Shown: in pieces, positions 1 through 8,424 of the stretch
Position numbering within the stretch: the stretch's first letter is position 1
Layout of the letters: each line of letters starts with the position of its first letter
NCBI GenBank assembly: GCA_005893365.1
Contig: VBPB01000098.1
Span: 1 to 17,521 of the forward strand
From: Candidatus Eiseniibacteriota bacterium
Lineage (GTDB): Bacteria; Eisenbacteria; RBG-16-71-46
DNA: 17,521 bases
Direction of reading: 5' to 3'
Translations under genes and position numbers: made by a program
Notes under the pieces: generated by a model
What the model saw: only the letters and a program-made list of their open reading frames with translations
The model's database searches: none
What the model was told of the DNA's origin: nothing

Positions 1-1
1 C

Positions 2-2314
2 ATGGTCTGGCTGTGGCAGCTGGTGCTGGTGGGCGCCGTGCGCTTCGCCTGGCGGCTGTCGCGCGAGCGCGTCCTGGGCCGGAACCCGCCGCGCGCGGTG
101 CGCACGCTGGTGGTGGGCGCCGACAACCGCGGCGTCCATCTCGCCCAGGAGATGCGCCGCGCGCTGGGTCCGACCGAGCCGCTCCTGCCGGTTGGCTTCA
201 TCGACGACGACCCGCGGCTCACCGGGCGGCTCATCGAGGGCCTGACCGTCCTCGGCACCATCGGCGACCTGCCGCGCGTGCTCACCGAGCAGCGCGCCGA
301 GATGGTGATCGTGTCCGACCCGGGCGTGCCCGCCAAGGTGGTGCGCGAGATCGCCCGCTTCTGCGGCCAGGCCAACGTCCGCATCAAGACCCTGCCCGGG
401 CTGGCCGACCTGCAGCAGGGCCGGCCGCGCCTGGCGCAGATGCGCGACATGCGCATCGAGGACCTGCTCGGCCGCCAGCCGGTCCAGATCGACCTGGTCG
501 AGGTGGCCCGGTTCCTGCGCGGCGAGCGCGTGCTGGTCACCGGCGCCGGCGGCTCGATCGGCTCCGAGCTGGCGCGTCAGGTGTCGGAGCACGGACCGGC
601 CGAGCTGATCCTGCTCGACCACGCCGAGAACGGGCTCTACTTCGTGCACCACGAGCTGATCGCCCAGCGACCCGGGCTGCCGGTGCACCCGGTGGTCTGC
701 GACATCCGCGACGTCGAGGGCCTGGAGGCGGCGTTCCAGCGCTTCCGGCCGACGCTGGTGCTGCACGCGGCGGCGCACAAGCACGTCCCGCTGCTCGAGG
801 CGAATCCGCGCGAGGCGGTGCTCAACAACATCGTCGGCACGCGCAACCTGGTGCAGCTCGCGGACCGCAGCGGGGTGGGCAAGTTCGTGCTCATCTCGAG
901 CGACAAGGCCGTGAACCCCGCCAGCATCATGGGCGTCTCGAAGCGCGTCTGCGAGATGATCCTCCAGAGCCGCTCGCAGCAGAGCGCCACGCGGTTCGTC
1001 GCGGTCCGGTTCGGCAACGTGCTCGGCAGCGACGGCTCGGTCATCCCGCTGTTCCAGCGGCAGATCGACCGGGGCGGGCCCATCACCGTCACCCATCCCG
1101 AGACGCGCCGCTACTTCATGACCATCCCCGAGGCGGTGCGGCTGGTGCTGCAGGCCGGCGCGATGGGCAAGGGCGGCGAGGTGTTCCTGCTGGAGATGGG
1201 CGAGCAGGTGCTGATCCTCGACCTGGCGCGCCAGGTCATCCGGCTGGCGGGCCTGCGCGAGGGCGACGACATCGAGATCGTCTTCACCGGCTTGCGGCCG
1301 GGCGAGAAGCTCTACGAGGAGCTCCACTCGGACGCCGAGATGATGCGCATGACGCGCAACGAGCGCATCCTCAAGTGGGAGCTGGACGTGGTCGACGAGG
1401 AGCGCCTGCTGCGCTCGGTGGCCGAGCTGGAGCAGTACGCGCGGGCGGGCGATGGGGCGGCGATCCGGGCCGGCCTGGCGCGTCTGGTCCCCGAGTTCCG
1501 CGAGCCGAACGTGATGCCGATCGAGCCGGCGGCGGCGACGCCGCTGACCCCGCTGGTCCAGCTGCCGGCGGCGACGCCGCTCCCGGCGGTCCGCCCGGCC
1601 ACCGACTGGACGCTCCCGCTCGGCCGGGCCGCGATCGTCGCGGTGGCCGCCGTGGCGCTGGCGCTCTCGGCCCCGTTGTGGGTGCTCATGTGGTTCGAGG
1701 CGCGGCGCTTCGGCAAGCCCTCGGCCCTCGGCTACGAGGCGCGCTTCGGCTATGCCTCGGCCCTGGCCTACGAGTTTCGCGTCGGCCGCTCGCGGCGCCG
1801 CATGCAGCGCCGCGCGCTCTTGGCCGGGGCCACCATCGACCGGCGGGCCAAGGAGCGGCGCCTGCGCGACCTGCTCGGCCAGCCGCTGCGCTGCGCGCGC
1901 TTCCGCTCCGACCTGGGGGGGGTGAGCCGCTGGATGGCGGGGCGCGGCCTCGACGAGCTGCCGTTCCTGCTCAACGTCCTGCGCGGCGAGATGACGCTGG
2001 TGGGACCCAAGCCCGAGCGCGAGGACGTGGTGCTACGCTGGCACCACTTGGTCCCGGACTACTGCCGGCGCTTCATCGTGGACCCCGGCGTGACCGGGCT
2101 GGCGCAGGTTTCGGGCTGCTGGGATGGGGACGCGGAGGGGATGATCCGGCGCGTCCACTATGACCTGTTCTACGTCGATAACCGAAGCCTGCTCCTGGAC
2201 GTGCGGACGCTCGGCCGCACGCTCGGCGTCCTGATACGGGGACCCCGCCGACCGGGTGCTGCGGGAGCGGGCGGCGCCGTGCCCCAACCGATGGTCAAAG
2301 GAGTGACACGATGA
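2..2314 (+). CDS. FlaA1/CapD-type NDP-sugar 4,6-dehydratase fused to a C-terminal sugar-phosphate transferase (5' partial)
   Basis: The protein reads as a membrane-anchored nucleotide-sugar dehydratase followed by a polyprenyl-phosphate sugar transferase. The first visible Met is probably internal: only one hydrophobic segment (about 3-18) precedes the first Rossmann-like domain (about 34-150), whereas this family normally starts with four or so membrane helices, so the gene likely begins upstream of the window. The catalytic dehydratase domain shows TGAGGSIG at 180-187 for NAD(P) binding, HAAAHKHVP near 256-264, and the family's Met310/Lys314 pair in place of the usual Tyr/Lys. A Pro/Ala-rich linker (about 505-540) leads to a membrane segment (541-565). 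A transferase domain follows, with the catalytic pair Asp651-Glu652 (GLDELPFLLN) and PGVTGLAQVSG further on. Upstream of the dyad, the usual DSPGP and KFRTM motifs are replaced by divergent sequence, so transferase activity is less certain than dehydratase activity. The stop overlaps the next gene by 4 bases. Confidence 0.88.
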   Translation: MVWLWQLVLVGAVRFAWRLSRERVLGRNPPRAVRTLVVGADNRGVHLAQEMRRALGPTEPLLPVGFIDDDPRLTGRLIEGLTVLGTIGDLPRVLTEQRAEMVIVSDPGVPAKVVREIARFCGQANVRIKTLPGLADLQQGRPRLAQMRDMRIEDLLGRQPVQIDLVEVARFLRGERVLVTGAGGSIGSELARQVSEHGPAELILLDHAENGLYFVHHELIAQRPGLPVHPVVCDIRDVEGLEAAFQRFRPTLVLHAAAHKHVPLLEANPREAVLNNIVGTRNLVQLADRSGVGKFVLISSDKAVNPASIMGVSKRVCEMILQSRSQQSATRFVAVRFGNVLGSDGSVIPLFQRQIDRGGPITVTHPETRRYFMTIPEAVRLVLQAGAMGKGGEVFLLEMGEQVLILDLARQVIRLAGLREGDDIEIVFTGLRPGEKLYEELHSDAEMMRMTRNERILKWELDVVDEERLLRSVAELEQYARAGDGAAIRAGLARLVPEFREPNVMPIEPAAATPLTPLVQLPAATPLPAVRPATDWTLPLGRAAIVAVAAVALALSAPLWVLMWFEARRFGKPSALGYEARFGYASALAYEFRVGRSRRRMQRRALLAGATIDRRAKERRLRDLLGQPLRCARFRSDLGGVSRWMAGRGLDELPFLLNVLRGEMTLVGPKPEREDVVLRWHHLVPDYCRRFIVDPGVTGLAQVSGCWDGDAEGMIRRVHYDLFYVDNRSLLLDVRTLGRTLGVLIRGPRRPGAAGAGGAVPQPMVKGVTR
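1530..1581 (+). repeat. Short in-frame direct repeat in the inter-domain linker
   Basis: The 16-mer CGGCGGCGACGCCGCT occurs at 1530-1545 and again at 1566-1581. The copies are 36 bases apart, exactly 12 codons, so both are read in the same frame and both encode an Ala-Ala-Thr-Pro-Leu segment. They sit in the linker between the dehydratase and transferase domains of the fusion gene. This suggests the linker grew by a short duplication; at this GC content, chance similarity is possible. Confidence 0.5.
1915..1922 (+). repeat. Eight-base G run in the fused transferase domain
   Basis: A run of eight G encodes part of Leu-Gly-Gly just upstream of the catalytic DELP motif. The frame is consistent on both sides, so no slippage is visible here, but the tract is a plausible slippage or sequencing-error site. 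Confidence 0.6.
2297..2303 (+). promoter_or_regulatory. Shine-Dalgarno site for the export protein gene
   Basis: AAAGGAG lies 7 bases before ATG 2311, inside the end of the upstream reading frame. The spacing favours ATG 2311 over the in-frame ATG at 2317. Confidence 0.7.
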
Positions 2315-3270
2315 CGATGGCGGGAGTCCGGAGACTGATGCTGGCCGTGCTGGCGCTCGCCGCCCTCGGGGTGGGGACCGCTGCCGCGGAGGAATACCTG
2401 ATCGGCAACGAGGACGTACTGCAGGTCTCGGTCTGGCTCCATCCCGAGCTGGAGCGCACGGTCACGGTGAGCGCCAACGGCACGATCATCTATCCGCCGA
2501 TGGGCGAGGTCCCGGCGGTCGGGCTCACGCTCAAGCAGCTCGGCGACAAGCTGGGCGAGCGCGTCTCGAGCTTCCTGCGCCAGACCACCGCGGTCACCGT
2601 GACGGTGGCCCAGTACAACAGCCGCAGCGTGTTCGTCTCGGGGGCGGTCGCCAAGCCGGGACGGTACGGCTTCGAGCACATCCCGGGGCTGATCGACGTC
2701 ATCAGCCAGGCGGGCGGGGCGCTGCCCGGGGCCGACCTCACGGCGGTCCAGATCATCCACCGGGACGGGGACAACCGCACCACCGTCACCGCGGACGTGG
2801 CGAGCGCGCTGCGCGACGGCGTCGGCGTCAAGCTGCCCGATCTCAAGGCCGGCGACGCGATCGTCGTGCCCGGGCTGGCGCTCCCAGGGACGAGTGCCGC
2901 CGGCGTCGGCGTCGGCATCCTGGGCGAGGTGGCCAAGCCCGGCCTCTACCCGGTCGGGCCCTCGCAGGACCTGTGGGCGGTGATCGCCGCCGCCGGCGGG
3001 GCGACGGCCAAGGGCGACCTGCAGAACGTGAAGATCATCACCCGCCAGGGCGACCACCCGATCGTGGCGACCATCAACCTGCGCGACGTGCTCAAGCGCG
3101 GCGCCCGGTCCCCGCTCGAGGTCCGCCCCGGCGACGTCGTCTATGTGGGCTCGACCGCCGCGACCGCGCGCGGCAAGACCTGGAACGGATTCCAGGACGT
3201 GCTCGCCATCTCGCGGGACGTGCTGAACCTGGTCGTGCTGCGCGACGTGATCAGGAGGAACGGCAACTGA
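2311..3270 (+). CDS. Polysaccharide export outer-membrane protein (Wza/Poly_export family, two SLBB domains)
   Basis: A 319-residue periplasmic/outer-membrane protein expected to form or gate the export channel for the polysaccharide. Residues 1-26 form a signal peptide: Arg7-Arg8, a hydrophobic core, and an Ala-Ala-Ala cleavage site before Glu27. There is no lipobox cysteine, unlike E. coli Wza. The mature protein opens with the Poly_export domain (EYLIGNEDVLQVSVW, about 28-105). Two SLBB-type segments follow, near 106-155 (VSGAVAKPGRYGF) and 202-247 (LGEVAKPGLYPV). The start is set by ATGA overlap with the upstream gene and an AAAGGAG site. Placed directly before the Wzz/kinase gene, it completes the standard Wza-Wzc pair. 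There is no clear C-terminal membrane helix, so the pore anchor remains uncertain. Confidence 0.9.
   Translation: MTMAGVRRLMLAVLALAALGVGTAAAEEYLIGNEDVLQVSVWLHPELERTVTVSANGTIIYPPMGEVPAVGLTLKQLGDKLGERVSSFLRQTTAVTVTVAQYNSRSVFVSGAVAKPGRYGFEHIPGLIDVISQAGGALPGADLTAVQIIHRDGDNRTTVTADVASALRDGVGVKLPDLKAGDAIVVPGLALPGTSAAGVGVGILGEVAKPGLYPVGPSQDLWAVIAAAGGATAKGDLQNVKIITRQGDHPIVATINLRDVLKRGARSPLEVRPGDVVYVGSTAATARGKTWNGFQDVLAISRDVLNLVVLRDVIRRNGN
3253..3260 (+). promoter_or_regulatory. Strong Shine-Dalgarno site for the Wzz/kinase gene
   Basis: AGGAGGAA ends 9 bases before ATG 3270. It fixes the start at 3270, although the same frame stays open far upstream; the upstream part is only a shadow of the export gene. 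Confidence 0.8.
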
Positions 3271-5498
3271 TGGCCGAAGCGCCGGAAGGCACCCCCATCG
3301 ACCTGCGCGAGATCGCGCGCATCCTCTGGCGTCGTCGCATCCTGCTGATCGTGCCGTGGGCGGTGGCGGTGGCCGGCGGCCTGGCGGGAGCCTTCCTGCT
3401 GCCCCCGGTCTTCGAGGGCTCGGTGACGCTGGTCCTGGAGCGGCCGCAGAACCTGCCCGGCAACCTGGACGACATGGTGCGCACGCCGGCGCCCGAGGCG
3501 CAGGCCGACCTGATGCGCGAGCAGGTCAAGAGCAGCCTGTTCCTGCGTTCGGTCTTCACGGCCACCGACCTGAGCGACGATGCCGCCACCAAGGCGTGGG
3601 CGCAGAAATCCGCGGGCCGCTATCCGGGGATCAGCGGGGACGCGCTGACCGAGGCTGTCCTGAGCGACTACTTGAAGGACGCGATCGTCATCCGCCGCGG
3701 CAAGGGGAACGTGTTCCAGGTGACGGTCTCCGACGCCAGCCCCCAGCGCGCGTTCAAGCTGGTGCAGGCGGTCTCGGACCAGTTCGTGGCCTCGTCCAAG
3801 GCCGCCCAGATGGAGGCGGTCCGCCAGACGCAGGAGTTCAGCCAGTCGCAGCAGCAGATCTACAAGGACAAGCTGGAGCAGAGCGAGGCGCGGCTGGAGG
3901 CCTATCGCCGCAGCATCCTCGCCAGCGGCCTGTCCGGGGCCTCGGTGGACGCCACCAACGTGGCGCGCGCCCGCGCCTTGCTGGAACAGACCCAGTTCGA
4001 TGCCGACGAGCTGCACCAGCGCGTGAGCGGGCTGCGCCAGCAGCTGGCCGGCCAGGTGAGCGATGCCGACCTCCGGGCGCTGGCGACGCGTGAGGTCTCC
4101 AACATCACCGGCCAGATGGCCGCCCTCGAACGCCAGTTCGCGAGCTCCTCGCTGAACGACCCGACCGGCAGCGCGCTGGGCGGGCTCCGCCTCTCGATCG
4201 TCCGCAAGCACGCCGACCTGGCGACCGAGCTGGGGCTGGTGGCGCCCAAGGCGCTGGCCGCCAGCGTGCGCGACCTGCTGGTCGAGGTCCGCCTGGCCGA
4301 GGCCGACCTGTCGGGCGTCGAGGCGCGCCGCGACTGGATCGCGCGCGAGGTCTCGACCTACGACCGCCGGGTGGTGATGGGCCCCGAGCAGGACATCGAG
4401 CTGCAGCGCCTCACCCAGGAGGTCGAGAGCAACCGCGCCTACTTCAACTCCTTCCTCCAGCAGTCCTCGGCGGCGCAGATCGCCGAGGCGTTCGAGAACG
4501 CCAAGCTGAGCGGGCGGTTCGTCGTCCTCGAGCCGGCGCGCCTGCCGCTGGCGCCGGCGAGGCCCAACCGGCCTCTGCTGCTGCTGCTCGCCATCCTGGT
4601 GGGCGGGATGATCGGCGTCGGCACGGTGATGGTGGTCGAGCACCACGACGAGTCGGTCAAGAACGCCGATGAGGTCGAGAGCCTGCTGGGCCTGCCGGTG
4701 CTGGGCGCCCTCCCGCGGGTCTCCGAGCTCGAGGTGCGCCGCCGGCGGTCGTCCGCGGCCCCGGGCGGCGGTGCGGCCGCGGCCGACGCGCGGGAGCCCG
4801 GCATGCTCCACCGCCTCAAGGTGGAGAGCCCGCTCGGTCTCGAGTTCCGGCGCATCTTCCTCAAGCTCGCCCGCACCCGCGGCCGCCAGCTGCCCCACAC
4901 CCTGGTGGTGACCAGCGCCACGCGCGGAGAGGGGAAGACGACCACCTCGGCCTGCCTGGGTATCACCATGGCCCGCGAGCTGCGCCAGAAGGTGCTGCTC
5001 GTGGACTTCGACCTGCGCAGCCCCTCGCTGCACCGCGCGCTCGGCCTGCCGCGCAGCAGCTGGGGCCTCGCCCAGGTGCTCGCCCAGCGCCATTTCGACG
5101 AGCGCTTCGTGCGGGCCACGGTGCTGCCGCACCTGGAGTTCCTGCCCGCCGGCAAGTCGGACCGGCCGGCGGCCGAGCTGATCGAGAGCGACGTGGTCGA
5201 GTGGTTCGTGAAGGAGGCGGCCGCGCGCTACCCGATGGTGATCATCGACGCGGCGCCCAACCTGGCGGTGCCCGATCCGCTCATCCTGGGGCGGGCGGTC
5301 GAGGGCGTCCTCTACGTGGTCAAGGCCGGCAGCACGATCCGCAAGGCGGCCGAGCACGGCGTCCGGGTGCAGCGCGAGGCCCGGGACAACGTGCTCGGGG
5401 TCCTCATCAACGACTCCGGCGAGATCCTTCCCACCTACTACGGCTACCGGGAACAGTATTACGGCTACGCGGACGAGGCCGCCGGGACGGACTCCTGA
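3270..5498 (+). CDS. Chain-length determinant fused to BY-type tyrosine autokinase (Wzz/Wzc-like)
   Basis: A 742-residue inner-membrane protein combining polysaccharide co-polymerase and tyrosine kinase in one chain. A Wzz domain begins at the N-terminus, with membrane helix 1 at about 23-44. A long periplasmic region follows, with predicted coiled coil around 190-290 and again before helix 2 (about 434-458). The cytoplasmic kinase shows Walker A (SATRGEGKTTT, Lys556), Walker A' (VDFDLRSPS, Asp579/Asp581) and Walker B (MVIIDAAPN, Asp660). The C-terminal tail has six tyrosines (723, 724, 726, 730, 731, 733) in a repeated YYGY pattern, the expected autophosphorylation cluster. In many exosortase loci the Wzz and kinase parts are separate genes; here they are joined. 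Start is ATG 3270, overlapping the previous stop by one base behind a strong ribosome site. Confidence 0.92.
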   Translation: MAEAPEGTPIDLREIARILWRRRILLIVPWAVAVAGGLAGAFLLPPVFEGSVTLVLERPQNLPGNLDDMVRTPAPEAQADLMREQVKSSLFLRSVFTATDLSDDAATKAWAQKSAGRYPGISGDALTEAVLSDYLKDAIVIRRGKGNVFQVTVSDASPQRAFKLVQAVSDQFVASSKAAQMEAVRQTQEFSQSQQQIYKDKLEQSEARLEAYRRSILASGLSGASVDATNVARARALLEQTQFDADELHQRVSGLRQQLAGQVSDADLRALATREVSNITGQMAALERQFASSSLNDPTGSALGGLRLSIVRKHADLATELGLVAPKALAASVRDLLVEVRLAEADLSGVEARRDWIAREVSTYDRRVVMGPEQDIELQRLTQEVESNRAYFNSFLQQSSAAQIAEAFENAKLSGRFVVLEPARLPLAPARPNRPLLLLLAILVGGMIGVGTVMVVEHHDESVKNADEVESLLGLPVLGALPRVSELEVRRRRSSAAPGGGAAAADAREPGMLHRLKVESPLGLEFRRIFLKLARTRGRQLPHTLVVTSATRGEGKTTTSACLGITMARELRQKVLLVDFDLRSPSLHRALGLPRSSWGLAQVLAQRHFDERFVRATVLPHLEFLPAGKSDRPAAELIESDVVEWFVKEAAARYPMVIIDAAPNLAVPDPLILGRAVEGVLYVVKAGSTIRKAAEHGVRVQREARDNVLGVLINDSGEILPTYYGYREQYYGYADEAAGTDS

Positions 5499-6965
5499 TT
5501 GCCGGCGCCCCGCGATGAGGTCGTGAAGGTGGAGCGGCACGCGTCCCCGGCCGTCACCGTCCCCCGCCTGCGCGGGAGCGCGCGCCGCCAGGCCCGCCAG
5601 GTCTCGGGGGTCCTGATCGCCTTCGCCGGCGCGGCGGTGGCGCTCGTCGTCATCGGCGTGCTGGTCGTGCTGGATTACCGCATGGGGCAGGCGCCCCACC
5701 GGCTGGTCAAGCTCGCGCTCGGCCTGGCCGGGATGGGCGCCATCACGCTGCGGCCCCGGCTCGGGGCGTTCGTGCTCCCCGTGCTGATCCCGTTCCTGGA
5801 CTGGCTGCCGCGGATCCCGGTGCTCAACGCGGCCAACCTCCTGGTCTTCGGCGCCTTCGCCGGGTGGATCTTCTTCCGGGCGGTCGCGGGCCAGCCCGCG
5901 GTCCGTTCCGGGCGGCTGGGCCCGGTCCTGGGCGCCTTCATCGGCGTCACCGTCTTGGGCCTCATCCGCGGGGCGGCGATGCCGGTCATCGGCGAATATC
6001 CCACCGGGGTGGCGGCCCTCATCCTGTTCCGCAGCACCGTCCCCTTCCTCATCTACTTCATGGGCGTCTCGATGATGCAGGGGGCGCGCGACCGGCGCTG
6101 GATGAGCGCCATGCTGATCCTGGGGCTGCTGGCCGAGGCCGGCGTCACGATCATGCTCGGCCACAACGGGTGGGGCGGCACGCGCGCGGTGGGATCGTTC
6201 GGACAGCCCAACGATCTCGGCGCCTACCTGGCGCTGTTCATCTGTGTCGCCGCGGCGATGCTCCTGGGGGCGCGGGCCTGGTGGGGACGCCTGATCCTCG
6301 CCGGGGCGGTGGCGGCGGGGCTCGTGGGCATCGTTCTCACGCTCTCGCGCGGCGCGTTCCTGTCGGTGGCGGTCGGGCTCCTGTTCGTGGCGCTGCGCAG
6401 CTCGCGCGTGACCGCCCTGCTGCTGCTCGTGGCGCTGGCGACCTCTCCGCTGTGGGTGCCGCAGAGCGTCAAGGACCGCATCAGCTCGACGCAGCGCGAG
6501 GACGAGGGCTCGGACGAGGCGGCGCTCGACAAGTCCAACCAGATGCGCCTCAACGCCTGGCAGCTCGCCCTGGACATCTCGAAGCAGCACATCTTCGACG
6601 GCGTGGGCTACGGCGCTCTGGCCTGGTACCTGCAGGACACGCGGGCGCAGGAGGGTCGCGAGGACATCGCCGGCTCGGCCCACAACACCTACATCCGCAT
6701 GCTGAGCGAGATGGGCGTGTTCGGCCTGCTGGCGTTCCTCTGGCTGCTCTGGCGATGCATGCGTCTCTCCTTCGAAGGCGTGCGCCGCGCCGCGAGCCGC
6801 GCCGATCGCCAGCTCGCGGTGGCGCTCGGGGCGGCGACCTTGTCGATCGCGATCTCGTGCGCCTTCGGCGACCGGTTCTTCGAGATCCAGAACACCGGCA
6901 ACTTCTGGATGCTGTGCGCGCTGGTGCAGGACCAGGTGATCGAGTCCCGGGAGCGGCCGGCATGA
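5499..6965 (+). CDS. O-antigen ligase / Wzy-type polymerase family membrane protein
   Basis: A multi-pass inner-membrane protein (488 residues if started at 5499), about ten or more hydrophobic segments, resembling the O-antigen ligase/polymerase superfamily. Family-like marks are LSRGAFLS in the middle, then the large loop with MRLNAWQLAL and GVGYGALAWYL, and an HNTYI motif with His395 in AHNTYIRMLSEMG. In this locus the likely job is polymerising lipid-linked repeat units in the periplasm; attachment of polymer to another acceptor is the alternative. The start is uncertain. TTG 5499 directly follows the preceding stop but has only a poor ribosome site. GTG 5529 has GAGG at 5517-5520 with 8-base spacing and may be the true start, giving 478 residues. 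The end overlaps the deacetylase start as ATGA. Confidence 0.82.
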   Translation: MPAPRDEVVKVERHASPAVTVPRLRGSARRQARQVSGVLIAFAGAAVALVVIGVLVVLDYRMGQAPHRLVKLALGLAGMGAITLRPRLGAFVLPVLIPFLDWLPRIPVLNAANLLVFGAFAGWIFFRAVAGQPAVRSGRLGPVLGAFIGVTVLGLIRGAAMPVIGEYPTGVAALILFRSTVPFLIYFMGVSMMQGARDRRWMSAMLILGLLAEAGVTIMLGHNGWGGTRAVGSFGQPNDLGAYLALFICVAAAMLLGARAWWGRLILAGAVAAGLVGIVLTLSRGAFLSVAVGLLFVALRSSRVTALLLLVALATSPLWVPQSVKDRISSTQREDEGSDEAALDKSNQMRLNAWQLALDISKQHIFDGVGYGALAWYLQDTRAQEGREDIAGSAHNTYIRMLSEMGVFGLLAFLWLLWRCMRLSFEGVRRAASRADRQLAVALGAATLSIAISCAFGDRFFEIQNTGNFWMLCALVQDQVIESRERPA

Positions 6966-7987
6966 ACGGACGCACGCTGAGGTGGCTCCTGACGCTGGTG
7001 CGGCCGCGGACGTCCGGGGACGGCGCCCGCGGGGCGTCGCGCCTGACCATCCTCCGCCACCACCGCGTCTACGAGGACGGCGCGCACCCGCTCTATCGGC
7101 TGGGGGTCGCCGCCTCGGTGCTGCGCGCCCAGGTCGAGCTGCTGGATCGCGAGCGGCTCGGGCCGATCACCGTGGCCGAGGGGCTGCGCCGCCTGGAGGC
7201 GGGCGAGCCCGGCCATCGCGTGGCGATGACCTTCGACGACGGCTACGCCGACAACGCGCACCGCGCCCTGCCGCTGCTCGCCGCGGTCGGCGCCCGCGCC
7301 ACGTTCTATCTCACCGCGGGCCTGATCGAGCGCCGCGAGCCGGCCTGGTGGGACGTCCTCGCCCACGCGCTGGAGCGGACGCGCCTGGCGTCGTTCGACT
7401 GGACCGGCGCGGCCGGGACGCTCCGCCTGCCGGTCGCCACGCGCGCGGAGCGCGCCCGGGCGCTGGAGACGCTGCTCCCGGACTTCCGGGTCGAGCCGGC
7501 GCGCCGGACCGAGCGGCTCGAGACCCTGCGCCGGGCGCTCGAGGTGAGCGAGGGGGCGCCGTGCGAGTTCATGTCCTGGTCCGAGGCGGCCGGCCTGCGC
7601 GCGGCGGGGATGGAGCTCGGCGCCCACACGCTCAGCCATCCGCATCTCCGCACGCTCGACGCCGCCTCTCAGCAGCGGGAGATCGCGGGCTCGGTCGAGC
7701 TGATCGAGCGGCGCACCGGGGTCAGGCCCCAAGGGCTGGCCTATCCCGGCGGCGACTTCGACGCGCGCACGGTCACCGCCGCCCGGGCCGCCGGCCTGGC
7801 TTACGCCGTCACCACGCGCGCCGGGGACAACCGCCCGGGCGCCTCGCGGTTCGAGCTTAGGCGCCGCGGCTTCGCCGAGGGCGCCTGCCTCGGTCCCGGC
7901 GGCCGCTTCTCGCCGCGGCTCGCGATGGCCGAGCTGGACGGCGCCTTCGACCGGCTGCGCGGCGCGTTCGCGGGCGGGCGGGCCTGA
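6962..7987 (+). CDS. Polysaccharide deacetylase (NodB/CE4 family)
   Basis: A 341-residue enzyme predicted to remove N- or O-acetyl groups from the polysaccharide or a precursor, using a divalent metal. NodB motif 1 is TFDDGYADN, with Asp92 as catalytic base and Asp93 as metal ligand. Motif 2 is AHTLSHPHL, with metal ligands His222 and His226. Motif 3 is YPGGDFD (261-267). An N-terminal LRHHRVYEDG matches the LMYHRV-type opening of many CE4 proteins. A roughly 100-residue insert between motifs 1 and 2 is rich in Arg and Ala. No clear signal peptide is seen: the N-terminus (MNGRTLRWLLTLVRP) is only weakly hydrophobic, so location is open. The gene overlaps its neighbours by 4 and 1 bases. Confidence 0.9.
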   Translation: MNGRTLRWLLTLVRPRTSGDGARGASRLTILRHHRVYEDGAHPLYRLGVAASVLRAQVELLDRERLGPITVAEGLRRLEAGEPGHRVAMTFDDGYADNAHRALPLLAAVGARATFYLTAGLIERREPAWWDVLAHALERTRLASFDWTGAAGTLRLPVATRAERARALETLLPDFRVEPARRTERLETLRRALEVSEGAPCEFMSWSEAAGLRAAGMELGAHTLSHPHLRTLDAASQQREIAGSVELIERRTGVRPQGLAYPGGDFDARTVTAARAAGLAYAVTTRAGDNRPGASRFELRRRGFAEGACLGPGGRFSPRLAMAELDGAFDRLRGAFAGGRA

Positions 7988-8424
7988 TGCGCTCGATCGC
8001 CTACGTCACCACCCGCTTCCCGACCACGGCCTGGTTCATCGAGGCCGAGGTCCACCGCCTGGTCGCGGCGGGGGTGCGGGTGCGCGTCTACACGCTGCGC
8101 GGCCCGAGCCGGCACGATCAGCCCGAGCACGCCGTCTTGCTGCCCTTCACGGTGGCGGTGGGCTCGCCGTTCGACGGTGCCGCCTGGGGCGCCCTGCTCC
8201 ACTGGCTGCTGCGCCGCCCCCACGTGCTGGTGCCCGAGTTCCTGCGCATGGTCTGGGCCTCGCGCACGAGCCTGTACGCGCTCGCGCATCGCATGGGGCA
8301 GGCGGCCCTCCAGCGGGTGGTCCGCGAGTTCGACTTCGAGCGCAACGTCGAACGCTTCCGCGCCCTGCTGGGTCCGGGGCGAGCCCCCGGCGAGCCCGCG
8401 CTGCCGAGCCGGGGGGCCGCGTGA
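7987..8424 (+). CDS. Internally deleted GT4-type glycosyltransferase remnant
   Basis: A 145-residue product that reads as the two ends of a much longer glycosyltransferase joined together. Residues 1 to about 98 resemble the N-terminal Rossmann half of WcaL-like GT4 enzymes: IAYVTTRFPTTAWFIEAEV, then VRVYTLRG, then the helix-rich LLRRP region. From about residue 103 the sequence is like the very C-terminal helix of GT4 enzymes (LQRVVREFDFERNVERFRALL). The core with the nucleotide-sugar site and the E-x7-E motif, roughly 250 residues in full-length relatives, is missing. The frame is preserved across the junction near 8285-8300. It is coupled to the deacetylase (one-base overlap) and to the next GT (GTGA overlap). 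It is probably catalytically dead. The resemblance is judged by eye; a genuine short protein is the alternative. Confidence 0.68.
   Translation: MRSIAYVTTRFPTTAWFIEAEVHRLVAAGVRVRVYTLRGPSRHDQPEHAVLLPFTVAVGSPFDGAAWGALLHWLLRRPHVLVPEFLRMVWASRTSLYALAHRMGQAALQRVVREFDFERNVERFRALLGPGRAPGEPALPSRGAA

Noticed and set aside
3141..6683. A 1180-codon open frame on the minus strand
   Set aside because: It lies opposite three well-supported plus-strand genes, and its translation is His/Asp/Gln/Arg-rich low-complexity sequence without a recognisable domain. In very GC-rich DNA, antisense frames are open because stop codons are rare.
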